Shown here: positions 10,077-18,542 of the stretch, piece after piece
How the letters are laid out: every line of letters begins with the position of its first letter
Position numbering within the stretch: position 1 is the stretch's first letter
Assembly: GCA_965223695.1 (NCBI GenBank)
Contig: CBDCXJ010000051.1
Location: 1-64,000, forward strand
Reading direction: 5' to 3'
From: JAUVPB01 sp965223695
Lineage (GTDB): Bacteria; Actinomycetota; Thermoleophilia; Gaiellales; Gaiellaceae
DNA length: 64,000 nucleotides
Translations under genes and position numbers: made by a program
The notes under the pieces: generated by a model
Database searches by the model: none
Told to the model about the DNA's origin: nothing
What the model saw: the letters and a program-made list of their open reading frames with translations, nothing else

Positions 10077-12185
10077 ATGACTGAGCTCGCCCCACCGACC
10101 TCGATCCCGGCCGCCGCCGAGCGCGATCTCGAGGCGCCCGAGGATGTCGAGCGCCTGATCAACCGTGAGCTCTCGTGGCTCGACTTCAACGGCCGCGTCC
10201 TCGATCTCGCGGCCGACGCCGGCAAGCCGCTGCTCGAGCGGGTCCGCTTCTGCTCGATCTTCTCCTCGAACCTCGACGAGTTCTTCATGGTGCGCGTCGC
10301 GGGGCTTCTGCGCCAGGAGGTCGCCGGGGTCAGCGTCCGCTCGGTCGACGGTCGTAGCGCACAGGGGCTCCTCACCGAGGTGCGCGATCGCGTGCTCGAA
10401 CTCGACGGGCGCCAGACCACTATCTGGCGCGACGCACTGGTCCCTCAGCTTGCCGAGCACGGCATCGTGATCGGCACCGCCCACGACTGCGCCGAGGCGG
10501 AGCTGAACGAGCTCGAGAAGCGCTTCGAGCGCGAGATCTACCCAATTCTCACGCCGCTCGCCGTCGGCCCTGGTCAGCCCTTCCCGTACATCTCCGGGCT
10601 CTCGCTTTCGCTCGCGGTCGTCGTGCGCAACCCAGCAACACGCGAAGAGCGGCTGGCGCGCGTCAAGGTGCCCGAGGGCCTGCCCCGGTTTCTCGCCGTC
10701 GGCGAGCGCGGCTTGCTCGTTCCGCTCGAGGACGCGATCCGACACGGCCTCGACGTGCTCTTCCCGGGCATGGAGATTCTCGAAGGCGTCCCCTTCCGGG
10801 TAACGCGGGATGCCGACTTCGAGGTCTCTGACGAGGCAGACGACCTGCTCGAAGCGGTCGAGCTCGAGCTGCGCCGACGCCGCTTCGGCGGCGTGGTTCG
10901 GCTCGAGATCTCCGATGACATGCCCCAGCCCATGCTCGCTCAGCTTCGGGAGGGTCTCGGGATCGGCGACGAGAAGATCTATCGCGTCGGCGGCATGCTC
11001 GATCTGGCTGATCTCTCCGAGATTGCCGCGCTTGACAGACCCGCGCTCCGCCATGACCCGTGGGTTCCGGTGACGCAGAAGCGCCTCGTCGACGCCGAGG
11101 GGGCGGCGTTCTTCGACGAGCTACGGCGAGGCGACATCCTCGTCCATCACCCATACGACGCCTTCGGCTCGGTGACGGCATTCGCTCGCGCCGTAGGGGC
11201 CGACGACGATGCGATCGGCATCAAGGCGACCGTCTATCGCACGAACGAGGAGTCGCCGATCATGCCGGCGCTGATCGAGGCGTCCGAGCATGGCAAGCAG
11301 AGCGTCTGTCTCGTCGAGCTCAAGGCCCGCTTCGACGAGGAGCGCAACATCGAGTGGTCGCGGGCGCTCGAGCGCGCCGGCGTCCACGTTGCCTATGGGC
11401 TACCGAACATGAAGGTCCACGCCAAGACGATTCTCGTCGTGCGGCGCGAGGGCGATGCGCTCCGCCGCTACGTCCACATCGGAACGGGGAACTACCACGC
11501 GGTGACAGCCCGTGTCTACGAGGACTTCGGCCTGTTCACGGCCGATGAGGACATCTGTGCGGACATCGCCGACCTCTTCAACCACCTGACCGGCTTTGGC
11601 CACCCGCAGCGATTCCGCAAGCTTCTCGTCGCGCCGTTCACGCTGAGAAGCCGCCTGATCGAAGAGATTCGCCGCGTTGCGGCGGCCGCAGCCGAGGGCA
11701 AGCCGGCACGGATTCGCATCAAGGTCAACGCGCTTACCGACGCGACGATCATCGAGGAGCTCTACAGCGCATCGCAGACCGGCGTCGACATCGATGTGGT
11801 CGCGCGCGGCATCTGCTCACTGCAACCCGGGGTCAAGGGGATGAGCGAGACGATCAGCGTCCGGAGCGTCGTCGGACGCTTCCTCGAGCACAGCCGTGTC
11901 TTCATCTTCGATGCCGACGGGACGCAGCGGGTCTTCATGGGCTCGGCCGATCTCATGCCGCGCAATCTCGACCATCGAATCGAGGTTGTCGTCCCGGTCG
12001 AGGACCCAGAGATCGCACGCGAGCTGGAGGCCGTCGTCGAGACGTTGCTCGCCGACAACGAAACGGCATCGGTGCTGGGCGCGGACGGAGGCTGGGAGCG
12101 GCTCCACCCCGGCGACGATGAGCGAGCCAGGCCGAGCCAGACGGCGTTGATGCAGCGCGCACGAGCGCGCACGCGGCTGCGGTAG
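10077..12185 (+). CDS. ppk: Polyphosphate kinase 1
   Basis: 702 residues; reversibly polymerises the gamma-phosphate of ATP into polyphosphate. N-terminal domain with NRELSWLDFNGRVLDLA and FCSIFSSNLDEFFMVRVAGL; head domain; first phospholipase-D-like domain with the presumed phospho-His in NMKVHAKTILVVRR; second domain with SADLMPRNLDHRIEVVVPV. Full family length, no break. It leads a cluster with a Ppx/GppA-like gene, a NUDIX hydrolase and a CYTH-CHAD protein, and lies about 5 kb from the phosphate uptake and sensing genes, so this stretch covers phosphate capture, signalling and storage. Confidence 0.95.
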   Translation: MTELAPPTSIPAAAERDLEAPEDVERLINRELSWLDFNGRVLDLAADAGKPLLERVRFCSIFSSNLDEFFMVRVAGLLRQEVAGVSVRSVDGRSAQGLLTEVRDRVLELDGRQTTIWRDALVPQLAEHGIVIGTAHDCAEAELNELEKRFEREIYPILTPLAVGPGQPFPYISGLSLSLAVVVRNPATREERLARVKVPEGLPRFLAVGERGLLVPLEDAIRHGLDVLFPGMEILEGVPFRVTRDADFEVSDEADDLLEAVELELRRRRFGGVVRLEISDDMPQPMLAQLREGLGIGDEKIYRVGGMLDLADLSEIAALDRPALRHDPWVPVTQKRLVDAEGAAFFDELRRGDILVHHPYDAFGSVTAFARAVGADDDAIGIKATVYRTNEESPIMPALIEASEHGKQSVCLVELKARFDEERNIEWSRALERAGVHVAYGLPNMKVHAKTILVVRREGDALRRYVHIGTGNYHAVTARVYEDFGLFTADEDICADIADLFNHLTGFGHPQRFRKLLVAPFTLRSRLIEEIRRVAAAAAEGKPARIRIKVNALTDATIIEELYSASQTGVDIDVVARGICSLQPGVKGMSETISVRSVVGRFLEHSRVFIFDADGTQRVFMGSADLMPRNLDHRIEVVVPVEDPEIARELEAVVETLLADNETASVLGADGGWERLHPGDDERARPSQTALMQRARARTRLR

Positions 12186-12273
12186 CGCTCGCGAGGGCGC
12201 TTAGGCTCGCGCGAGGCCGGTCTAGCTGCCCGTGCCAGCGTTGTCGGCCGAAACGGCAGCCACAATTCCGGCC

Positions 12274-13195
12274 GTGCGTGTTGGGGTCATTGGTGTCGGG
12301 TCGCAGACTGTGCGCTTGCTGGTCGCTCGGGCCAGCGGCGGGACAGTCGTGCCGCTCTGCCGCGAGCGTACGGTCGTCGGCCTCGGCGAAGAGCTCGTGC
12401 GGCGCGGTTCGATCGGCGACGCGTGGCTCGAGCGGCTCGCGGGGCAGGTGGCCGACTTCGCTGCGCTTGCGCGCGCAATGGGTGCCGAGCAGGTCGAGGT
12501 CGTGCTGAGCGCTCCCGGTCGAGACGCGTCGAATGCCGCGGTACTGACGGCGAGCGTCGGACATGCTGCGGCGGCGCGCGCGACAACCCTCTCGATCGAA
12601 GAGCTGGCGGCGGCAGCGTTCGACGGCGCCCTGATCGGGAATCCGGTGACTTCAGACCCGGTTGCCGTCTGCGATGTCGGAGCCACCACGACGGTCGTCG
12701 CGATCGGCACGCGCGAGGGCGGGCCGGCCTATGTACGCGCCGTTGACTTCGGCTCGCTGTCGGCCTGCGAGCAGCTCGGACGTGAGCAGCCATGTACGCG
12801 CCGTTGACTTCGGCTCGCTGTCGGCCTGCGAGCAGCTCGGACGTGAGCAGCCAACCCGGGCTGCCGTCGAGCAGGCGTTCGCGCGCATCGTGGTGCCGCT
12901 GCCCAAGACGGCGCTCGTGACCGGCGGCGCCGGCCGCTCCCTGCGCAAGCTCGTCGGGCGGACCATCGACGGTGAAGCGACCGAAGCAGCGCTACGCATC
13001 GCGCGCCGCTGTGCCGCCGGCGAGATCACGCGAATTCATGGTTCGCCGCCTCATCGAGCCGAGACTCTGGCCGCCGACGCGCTGATCGCTCACGAATTGC
13101 ACCGGCGGCTCACAATACCGCTCGAAGTGAGCCCGACCGGGCATCGCGAGGGCTTCGCCGCGCAGATGGCGACGCAGCTCAGCCAGGCGGCGTGA
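12274..13195 (+). pseudogene. Ppx/GppA-family phosphatase-like protein, disrupted by a 61-bp tandem duplication
   Basis: An ASKHA-fold Ppx/GppA relative. The first phosphate loop reads VGVIGVGSQTVRLLVA and the second CDVGATTTVVAIG, both degenerate versus the usual DIGSNSxRLL and GGGSxE, so activity is doubtful even when intact. TALVTGGAGRSLRKL is the C-terminal-half motif. The frame ends early because a 61-bp unit at 12731-12791 is repeated at 12792-12852. Removing one copy gives a single uninterrupted frame of about 286 residues ending at 13195. The GTG at 12274 is preferred because CACAAT at 12261-12266 lies 7 nt before it. It follows ppk, matching the common ppk-ppx order. Confidence 0.75.
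12731..12852. repeat. Exact 61-bp tandem duplication
   Basis: Unit 12731-12791 is followed immediately by an identical unit 12792-12852; the match continues one base further. 61 is not a multiple of three, so it shifts the frame of the Ppx/GppA-like gene. The unit encodes YVRAVDFGSLSACEQLGREQP. It is either a recent slippage/recombination event or an assembly join that kept both copies of an overlap. Confidence 0.95.
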
Positions 13196-13604
13196 CGGCG
13201 CGCGCCAGGGCGAGCCTGGCCACCTCGACGTCACGCTTGTACGTCAAGAGCTCCTGTGCCTCGGCCAGCGTCGCCCAGCGCAGCTCGTCGACTTCGTCGT
13301 TCGCCGTGAACGCATCGGCCGGCGCGCGCTCGCCGGCGGGCTCCATCAAGAAGTAGGCCACGCTCTTCGGGCGCCCTTTCTGGTCGCGGTAGGCGATCTC
13401 GCTCAGGCGTGGACCAAGGGTGCAGCGCACGCCCGTCTCCTCTTCCACCTCTCGCAGTGCGCAGTCCGACTCCGCCTCGTCCCGGTGGCACTTCCCCTTC
13501 GGGAGGCTCCAGTCGTCGTAGCGGGGACGGTGGATGACGAGGATCGTCGCCTCGCCCGCCTCGCCGCGGACGCTGACGACGGCGCCGCCGGCCGCATGAA
13601 CCAC
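13179..13604 (-). CDS. NUDIX hydrolase
   Basis: About 141 residues. The Nudix box follows the pattern Gx5Ex7REVxEExG: GKCHRDEAESDCALREVEEE then TGV, with the metal-binding glutamates present. It hydrolyses a nucleoside diphosphate linked to another group; substrate unknown, although the neighbours (PPK1, CHAD) point to diadenosine or inositol polyphosphates as candidates (inference). GTG 13604 is chosen so that VVHAAGGAVVSV begins the fold; a start further upstream would overlap the CHAD gene. Its 3' end overlaps the convergent Ppx-like gene by 17 bp. Confidence 0.85.
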   Translation of the reverse strand: MVHAAGGAVVSVRGEAGEATILVIHRPRYDDWSLPKGKCHRDEAESDCALREVEEETGVRCTLGPRLSEIAYRDQKGRPKSVAYFLMEPAGERAPADAFTANDEVDELRWATLAEAQELLTYKRDVEVARLALARAVTPPG

Positions 13605-13612
13605 CGCGCCCG

Positions 13613-15061
13613 TCAGCGCCAGAGCCCCTTCGCGGCATGTTGCATCTCGCGCCACACGCCCGGGAAGCCGGCGCGGGCCTTCGCTCGGCTTGCGCGCTCA
13701 CGCTCGGCGACGACGCCCGCGGCGAACGCCGCATCCGTGCTCGGGGTCGCCGCGGCGAGCCGAAAGAGCTCGGTCTCGGCGATACAGCCGTCCTGGTGCT
13801 CGCCGAGCACGTCCTGAAGCCGCTTGGCGCAGCGTATGAACTTCGTCGCGTCGCGCTCGAGCGTCGGAGCTGCGAGCTCGGTCGCGTAGCGCGCGCGCTT
13901 GCCGGCGATGCGCAGGGCATGGAGCTCGTCGTCGTCAGGCTCGTCAGAGAGCCGCTGCTCCCGCTTGCGGAGTCGCTTGAACTCGCGCTGCGCGAGACGC
14001 TCGAGCGTGGCGCCGTGATCGTCGAAGGCGGCACCGACCGCAGCCCGGTCGAGCCGCTCGAGAAGTAGGAGGTAGCGGGTGCTCTCGAGCGCGTCAGCGA
14101 GCTCAACGCGGGCTCGCCCGCGGGCCTCCTCGATCGGTCGCAGGGCGCGCGCGAATGGCTCGCGAAGACCTGGAGAGAGTGCCTCACCCCGCCCGGTGAA
14201 GCGCTCGAGCAGGACGTCGGCGTCACGCACTGGTCCGAGCGTAGCTCCGAGCCAGCGCAGGTCATCGGCGAGTGGGGTGCTCCAGTCACCGACCTGAACC
14301 GGTCTGGTCGCCCGAAGAACTGCGCGAAGTCTTCGCACCGCGACCCGCATCTGATGCAGCTCCTCGGGATTCGTGCCGAGGCGCGTGCCGGGGTCGTGCG
14401 CGAGCAGCGCGTCGCGCAGCCGCGCGATGCGCGCCCGCACGTGCCGGGACGTCGGATCGTCGCGACGCGGCGGCAGGGGCGGCTGCCCGACCTGCACGTC
14501 GAGGGCCTGCATCAGCTTCGGGCGAGCGTCGCCCTCGGTGGCGCCGGCGGTCAGGAGCACGCCTTTGATCTGCTCGAGCGCCAGCGGAATGTCGGCGAGG
14601 AGCTCGACCTCGACCTCGGTGAAGCTCTTGACCACCCGCTCGCCAGCCAGCACGTCGACGTCGTCGATGACCACATCGGCGACCTCTCCCTCGATGCCGC
14701 GCACGCGAACCCCGGCGCGATTCGTCCGCAGCGTGGCAGCCGGGCTCAGTGCGTGCCCGCGCATGTGCGCGGTGACCAGGTGTGTGATCTCGCGTGGGGG
14801 AACGTCGTCGTGGGCGGCGCACTCGAGCTCGGCGCGTGCCTCGCCGCATGGCAGCTTGAGCTGCCAGAGCCCGTTGCCGTCGCGCAGGCGACGGCGGAAC
14901 GTGATCCCCGCCTGTGCGAGTCGTAGATCGGGTGTGTCGTAGTAGGTCGAGAGCAGGATCTCGGGCTCGAGCTTCGTCCCCGGAAGCTCGGGCAGCACGA
15001 AGCCCTTCTCGGCCCCCAGCTTGATCTCACGCTCGAGACTCTGCCGCACTGTCTTGGCCAT
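13613..15061 (-). CDS. CYTH-CHAD domain polyphosphate-binding protein
   Basis: 482 residues. The N-terminal CYTH (triphosphate tunnel) domain starts with EREIKLGAEKGF, the ExExK-type motif, and continues with STYYDTPDLRLAQAGITFRRR. From about residue 215 there is a helical CHAD domain with the conserved His in ELHQMRVAVRRLRAVL and DELHALRIAGKRARYATEL. CHAD domains bind polyphosphate granules; CYTH domains hydrolyse or bind tripolyphosphate. TACGCT on the minus strand (15079-15074) lies 11 nt before the ATG, with GAGAGAG between. Part of the polyphosphate cluster. Confidence 0.9.
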   Translation of the reverse strand: MAKTVRQSLEREIKLGAEKGFVLPELPGTKLEPEILLSTYYDTPDLRLAQAGITFRRRLRDGNGLWQLKLPCGEARAELECAAHDDVPPREITHLVTAHMRGHALSPAATLRTNRAGVRVRGIEGEVADVVIDDVDVLAGERVVKSFTEVEVELLADIPLALEQIKGVLLTAGATEGDARPKLMQALDVQVGQPPLPPRRDDPTSRHVRARIARLRDALLAHDPGTRLGTNPEELHQMRVAVRRLRAVLRATRPVQVGDWSTPLADDLRWLGATLGPVRDADVLLERFTGRGEALSPGLREPFARALRPIEEARGRARVELADALESTRYLLLLERLDRAAVGAAFDDHGATLERLAQREFKRLRKREQRLSDEPDDDELHALRIAGKRARYATELAAPTLERDATKFIRCAKRLQDVLGEHQDGCIAETELFRLAAATPSTDAAFAAGVVAERERASRAKARAGFPGVWREMQHAAKGLWR

Positions 15062-15165
15062 TGCTCTCTCACAGCGTAGTTCGCTCGCGGCCAGCCGTCA
15101 CACCCCGAAACCGCGCTTGCGTGTGGTGAAGGCCGGGGACACAGCCGTCGATAATGTCTCCGACG

Positions 15166-17064
15166 ATGAAGGTGATCCTTCCGGACGAGACCGAGCTCGA
15201 GCTCGAGGACGGCGCAAACGGTCTCGATGCCGCGCGCGCGATCGGCCCCCGTCTGGCCGAGCAGGCCGTCCTGGTCAGGCTCGAGGGCGGCGAGACGCTC
15301 GACGTGCGCGAACCGCTTAAGGATGGGGCTCGCATACAGATTCTGACGACGCGCGACCGCGATGACCCCGACGCGCTCTCGGTCTTGCGTCATTCGACAG
15401 CGCACCTCCTTGCCGAGGCCGTCCAGCGTCTCTATCCGGGGACGAAGATCGCGATCGGGCCGCCGATCGACGACGGTTTCTACTACGACTTCGATTTCCC
15501 TCAGCCGATCAGCGACGACGACCTCGAACGCCTCGAAGCCGAGATAAATCGCGAGATCAAGGAGGGGCGCTCCTGGCAGCGCTCGACCGTCGATCGCGGT
15601 GAGGCGCGCTTGCGCTTCGAGGACGAGGACGAGCCCTACAAGCTCGAGCTCGTCGACGATGTCGAGGGAGCGATAACCCTGTACGAGCAGGGCGAGTTCG
15701 TCGATCTCTGTCGCGGTCCGCACCTGCAGAGCGCGGAGCCGATCAAGGCCGTCAAGCTGACATCGCTCGCCGGTGCCTACTGGCGCGGCGACTCCGACAA
15801 CACCCAACTCACCCGCGTGTACGGCACCGCGTTCTACTCGAAGAAGGACCTCGAGGCGCATCTCGAGCGGCTCGAGCAGGCGAAGCTGCGCGACCACCGC
15901 CGGCTCGGCAAGCAGCTCGATCTCTTCCACTTCTCCGACGTCAGCCCCGGCTCCCCGTTCTGGCACCCGAAGGGGATGGTGATCTGGAACGTTCTCGAAG
16001 ACCTCCGTCGCTCAGAGAATGCGAGGCGTGGCTACGAGGAGGTCCGCACGCCGCTGATCTATGACGTCGACGTCTGGAAGACATCGGGGCACTGGGACAA
16101 TTACCGCGAGAACATGTACTTCTTCGACACCGAGGCGAGGGAGTACGGGCTCAAGCCGATGAACTGCCCCGGCCACTGCTTCGTTTTCTCCGACCATCTG
16201 CGCAGCTACCGCGAGCTGCCACTGAGGCTCGGTGAAGCCGGGCTCGTCCATCGCCACGAGGCCTCGGGTGTCTTGCACGGGCTGTTGCGCGTGCGCCACA
16301 TCACGCAGGACGACGCGCACATCTTCTGCACGCATGAGCAGACCGAGGACGAAGTGCTCGGCTGCCTCGATTACGCGTTCTTCCTCTACGGGCTCTTCGA
16401 CTTCAGGGTCAATGCCGAGCTCTCGACCCGACCCGAGAAGCGCATCGGCTCGGACGAGCACTGGGATCGGGCCGAGCAGGCACTTCACGGAGCACTCGAG
16501 CGCCAGGGCCTCGACTACGACCTCAACGAGGGCGGCGGCGCGTTCTACGGACCGAAGATCGACCTGCACGTCACCGACGCGCTCGAGCGCAGCTGGCAGC
16601 TCGGCACGATCCAGCTCGACTTCCAGATGCCCGAGCGCTTTGAGCTCTCATACGTCGGATCCGACAACACAGACCACACGCCGGTAATGATCCACCGGGC
16701 CCTGCTCGGCTCGCTCGAGCGCTTCGTCGGGATCGTGATCGAGCACACCGGCGGCGACCTGCCGCCCTGGGTCGCCCCTGTGCAGGCGCGCGTCGTTCCC
16801 GTCGCCGACGACCATCGCGACGCGGCCGAAGCGCTGCGCGACGAGCTCGACGAGTTGGGCGTACGGGCCGAGCTCGACACGACCTCCGACACGCTCGGCA
16901 AGCGCATCCGCGCCGCCGAGATGGAGCGCGTTCCCTACATCCTCGTCATCGGTGACAAGGAGGTCGGCGGCGATACCTTGGCCGTACGCGAGCGTGGAAA
17001 AGGCGTCGATGATCTCCCTCGATCAGCCGCGCTAGAAGCCATCTCGAGCGCTGCTAAGCTTTGA
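15166..17064 (+). CDS. thrS: Threonyl-tRNA synthetase
   Basis: 632 residues. N-terminal TGS domain (MKVILPDETELELEDGANG), the tRNA-editing domain (HSTAHLLAEAVQ), then the class II core: MNCPGHC supplies the zinc Cys, HRHEASGVLHGLLRVR is the motif-2 region, and TPVMIHRALLGSLER is motif 3. A C-terminal anticodon-binding domain begins near APVQARVVPV. Start: GATAAT at 15150-15155 overlaps an upstream in-frame ATG (15154), so ATG 15166, 10 nt after the hexamer, is more likely. It is divergent from the CYTH-CHAD gene. Confidence 0.95.
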   Translation: MKVILPDETELELEDGANGLDAARAIGPRLAEQAVLVRLEGGETLDVREPLKDGARIQILTTRDRDDPDALSVLRHSTAHLLAEAVQRLYPGTKIAIGPPIDDGFYYDFDFPQPISDDDLERLEAEINREIKEGRSWQRSTVDRGEARLRFEDEDEPYKLELVDDVEGAITLYEQGEFVDLCRGPHLQSAEPIKAVKLTSLAGAYWRGDSDNTQLTRVYGTAFYSKKDLEAHLERLEQAKLRDHRRLGKQLDLFHFSDVSPGSPFWHPKGMVIWNVLEDLRRSENARRGYEEVRTPLIYDVDVWKTSGHWDNYRENMYFFDTEAREYGLKPMNCPGHCFVFSDHLRSYRELPLRLGEAGLVHRHEASGVLHGLLRVRHITQDDAHIFCTHEQTEDEVLGCLDYAFFLYGLFDFRVNAELSTRPEKRIGSDEHWDRAEQALHGALERQGLDYDLNEGGGAFYGPKIDLHVTDALERSWQLGTIQLDFQMPERFELSYVGSDNTDHTPVMIHRALLGSLERFVGIVIEHTGGDLPPWVAPVQARVVPVADDHRDAAEALRDELDELGVRAELDTTSDTLGKRIRAAEMERVPYILVIGDKEVGGDTLAVRERGKGVDDLPRSAALEAISSAAKL

Positions 17065-17145
17065 GCGCGACAAGCAGGAGCTCGACGTTCCTCACCTCTC
17101 GGCGCTTGCGTACGAAGGGGTTCAAGTCAGGCACGAAGGAATTTT

Positions 17146-17178
17146 CGGGCTGCTGCTTGCAGCCCGTTGTCGTTCTTG
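17146..17178 (+). terminator. Strong hairpin with T-rich tail between thrS and infC
   Basis: CGGGCTGC and GCAGCCCG form a perfect 8-bp stem with a TGCTT loop, followed by TTGTCGTTCTTGT. It lies about 80 bp after thrS and 43 bp before infC. It could be the thrS terminator or an attenuator of the infC-rpmI-rplT leader; leader control of this operon is common in bacteria. Confidence 0.6.
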
Positions 17179-17220
17179 TAGGACCACCGAGGAGGAGCGA
17201 ATCAACCCCGTGACCCGACA

Positions 17221-17934
17221 GTGAGATCTCGAAGACCGGTCGAGCCCGTTCGACCCAGGATTGACCAGCCCCGCATCAACGAGGCGATCCGCGTCAAGGA
17301 AGTCAGGCTCATCAGCGAGGAAGGCGAGCAGATCGGGATCAAGTCTCGTCAGGAAGCGCTCGACTACGCGTTCGAGAAGAACCTCGACCTCGTCGAGGTC
17401 GCGGGCGAGGCCGATCCGCCGGTATGCCGGGTCATGGACTACGGGAAGTACCGCTACGAGCAGGAGCAGAAGGCAAAGCTCGCTCGCAAGCACCAGTCAC
17501 AGATTCACGTCAAGGAGATCAAGCTCCGGCCCAAGATCAGCTCGAATGACTACAACACCAAGAAGGGCCATGTCATCCGGTTCTTGAAGGACCGAGCAAA
17601 GGTCAAGGTCACGATCATGTTTCGAGGACGCGAACAAACCCATCCGGAGCACGGCGAGAAGCTGCTGATTCAGCTCGCTGAGGATGTCGCAGACCTGGGT
17701 CTGATCGAGTCCTCGCCACTTCAGGACGGACGGAATATGACGATGGTGCTCGCCCCGCTGCGAAATCCGGGCGGGCCAGAGGACGAGCCAGGGACGGAGA
17801 GCGGGCCCGCGGCCGAGGCCGCCAGCACTGCGCTCGAAGCCGCGCCGGAGGCCCAGGCCGAGACTGACGCCAGGTCCGATCCTGAGGCTGACGCAGGAGA
17901 GACTGCCGAGACGAAGGAGGCCGCCGATGCCTAA
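17221..17934 (+). CDS. infC: Translation initiation factor IF-3
   Basis: 237 residues. The N-domain starts at PRINEAIRVKEVRLISEEG, the linker is Lys/Arg rich (YRYEQEQKAKLARKHQ), and the C-domain has KEIKLRPKISSNDYNTKKGH and TIMFRGREQTHPEHGEKL. A 50-residue Ala/Glu-rich acidic tail extends beyond the standard fold. The GTG at 17221 has no Shine-Dalgarno at the right distance. The good GGAGGAG at 17191-17197 instead faces a tiny frame (GTG at 17210, or ATC at 17201) that stops at TGA overlapping this GTG, so infC is probably translated by coupling. Confidence 0.93.
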   Translation: MRSRRPVEPVRPRIDQPRINEAIRVKEVRLISEEGEQIGIKSRQEALDYAFEKNLDLVEVAGEADPPVCRVMDYGKYRYEQEQKAKLARKHQSQIHVKEIKLRPKISSNDYNTKKGHVIRFLKDRAKVKVTIMFRGREQTHPEHGEKLLIQLAEDVADLGLIESSPLQDGRNMTMVLAPLRNPGGPEDEPGTESGPAAEAASTALEAAPEAQAETDARSDPEADAGETAETKEAADA

Positions 17935-18121
17935 GATCAAGACGAAATCTGGGGCGAAGAAGCGGTTCAAGGTCACTGGCACCGGCAAGCTCAAGCGCCG
18001 GCACGCAATGAAGAGCCACATCCTTGAGAAGAAGAGTGCGAAGCGCAAGCGCGACTTCGGGCGAGATCACGACGTCGCCAAGAGTGACGCCAGTGCGGTC
18101 AAGCGGCTTCTAGGCCGCTAG
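17927..18121 (+). CDS. rpmI: Ribosomal protein bL35
   Basis: 64 residues, very basic, starting MPKIKTKSGAKKRFKVTGTG and containing KLKRRHAMKSHILEKKS, the standard L35 sequence. It overlaps the infC stop by 8 bases and lies 18 bases before rplT, the classic infC-rpmI-rplT order. Confidence 0.97.
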   Translation: MPKIKTKSGAKKRFKVTGTGKLKRRHAMKSHILEKKSAKRKRDFGRDHDVAKSDASAVKRLLGR

Positions 18122-18139
18122 CACAGGGGGGATGAGGTC

Positions 18140-18505
18140 ATGACTCGCGTAAAGCGATCGGTTCACGCGCGCAAGAAGCGCCGCAAGGCTCTCGGTGAAG
18201 CCAAGGGCTACTGGGGCCAGAAGTCGATCAGCTACCGCAAGGCCAAGGAGCAGCTGCTCAAGTCTGACTCCTACGCTTATCGCGATCGCCGCAACCGCAA
18301 GCGCAACTTCAGGCGGCTCTGGATCATGCGGATCAACGCGGCCGCGCGCACGCAGGGGCTCTCGTATAACCAGTTCATCAACGGGTGCAAGAAGGCCGAG
18401 ATCGAGCTCGATCGCAAGGTCCTCGCCGACATCGCAGTTCAGGATCCGAGCGCGTTCGCGCAGATCGCCGATCGCGCGAAAGAGGCGCTCGAAGCCTCAC
18501 GCTAG
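18140..18505 (+). CDS. rplT: Ribosomal protein bL20
   Basis: 121 residues, starting MTRVKRSVHARKKRRKALGE, with GYWGQKSISYRKAKEQLLKS and INAAARTQGLSYNQFINGCK, all typical of L20, a 23S rRNA-binding assembly protein. A GGGGGATGAGG Shine-Dalgarno region lies just before the ATG. Third gene of the IF3 operon. Confidence 0.97.
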   Translation: MTRVKRSVHARKKRRKALGEAKGYWGQKSISYRKAKEQLLKSDSYAYRDRRNRKRNFRRLWIMRINAAARTQGLSYNQFINGCKKAEIELDRKVLADIAVQDPSAFAQIADRAKEALEASR

Positions 18506-18542
18506 AACGACGTTCCCCGACCAGGAGCCATTCGGTTCGCCC

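Noticed and set aside
10041..11054. 337-codon frame antisense to ppk
   Set aside because: No motifs, and ppk is unambiguous on the other strand.
14746..15966. 406-codon minus-strand frame spanning thrS and the CYTH-CHAD start
   Set aside because: Antisense shadow of thrS; ends by merging out of frame into the CYTH domain.
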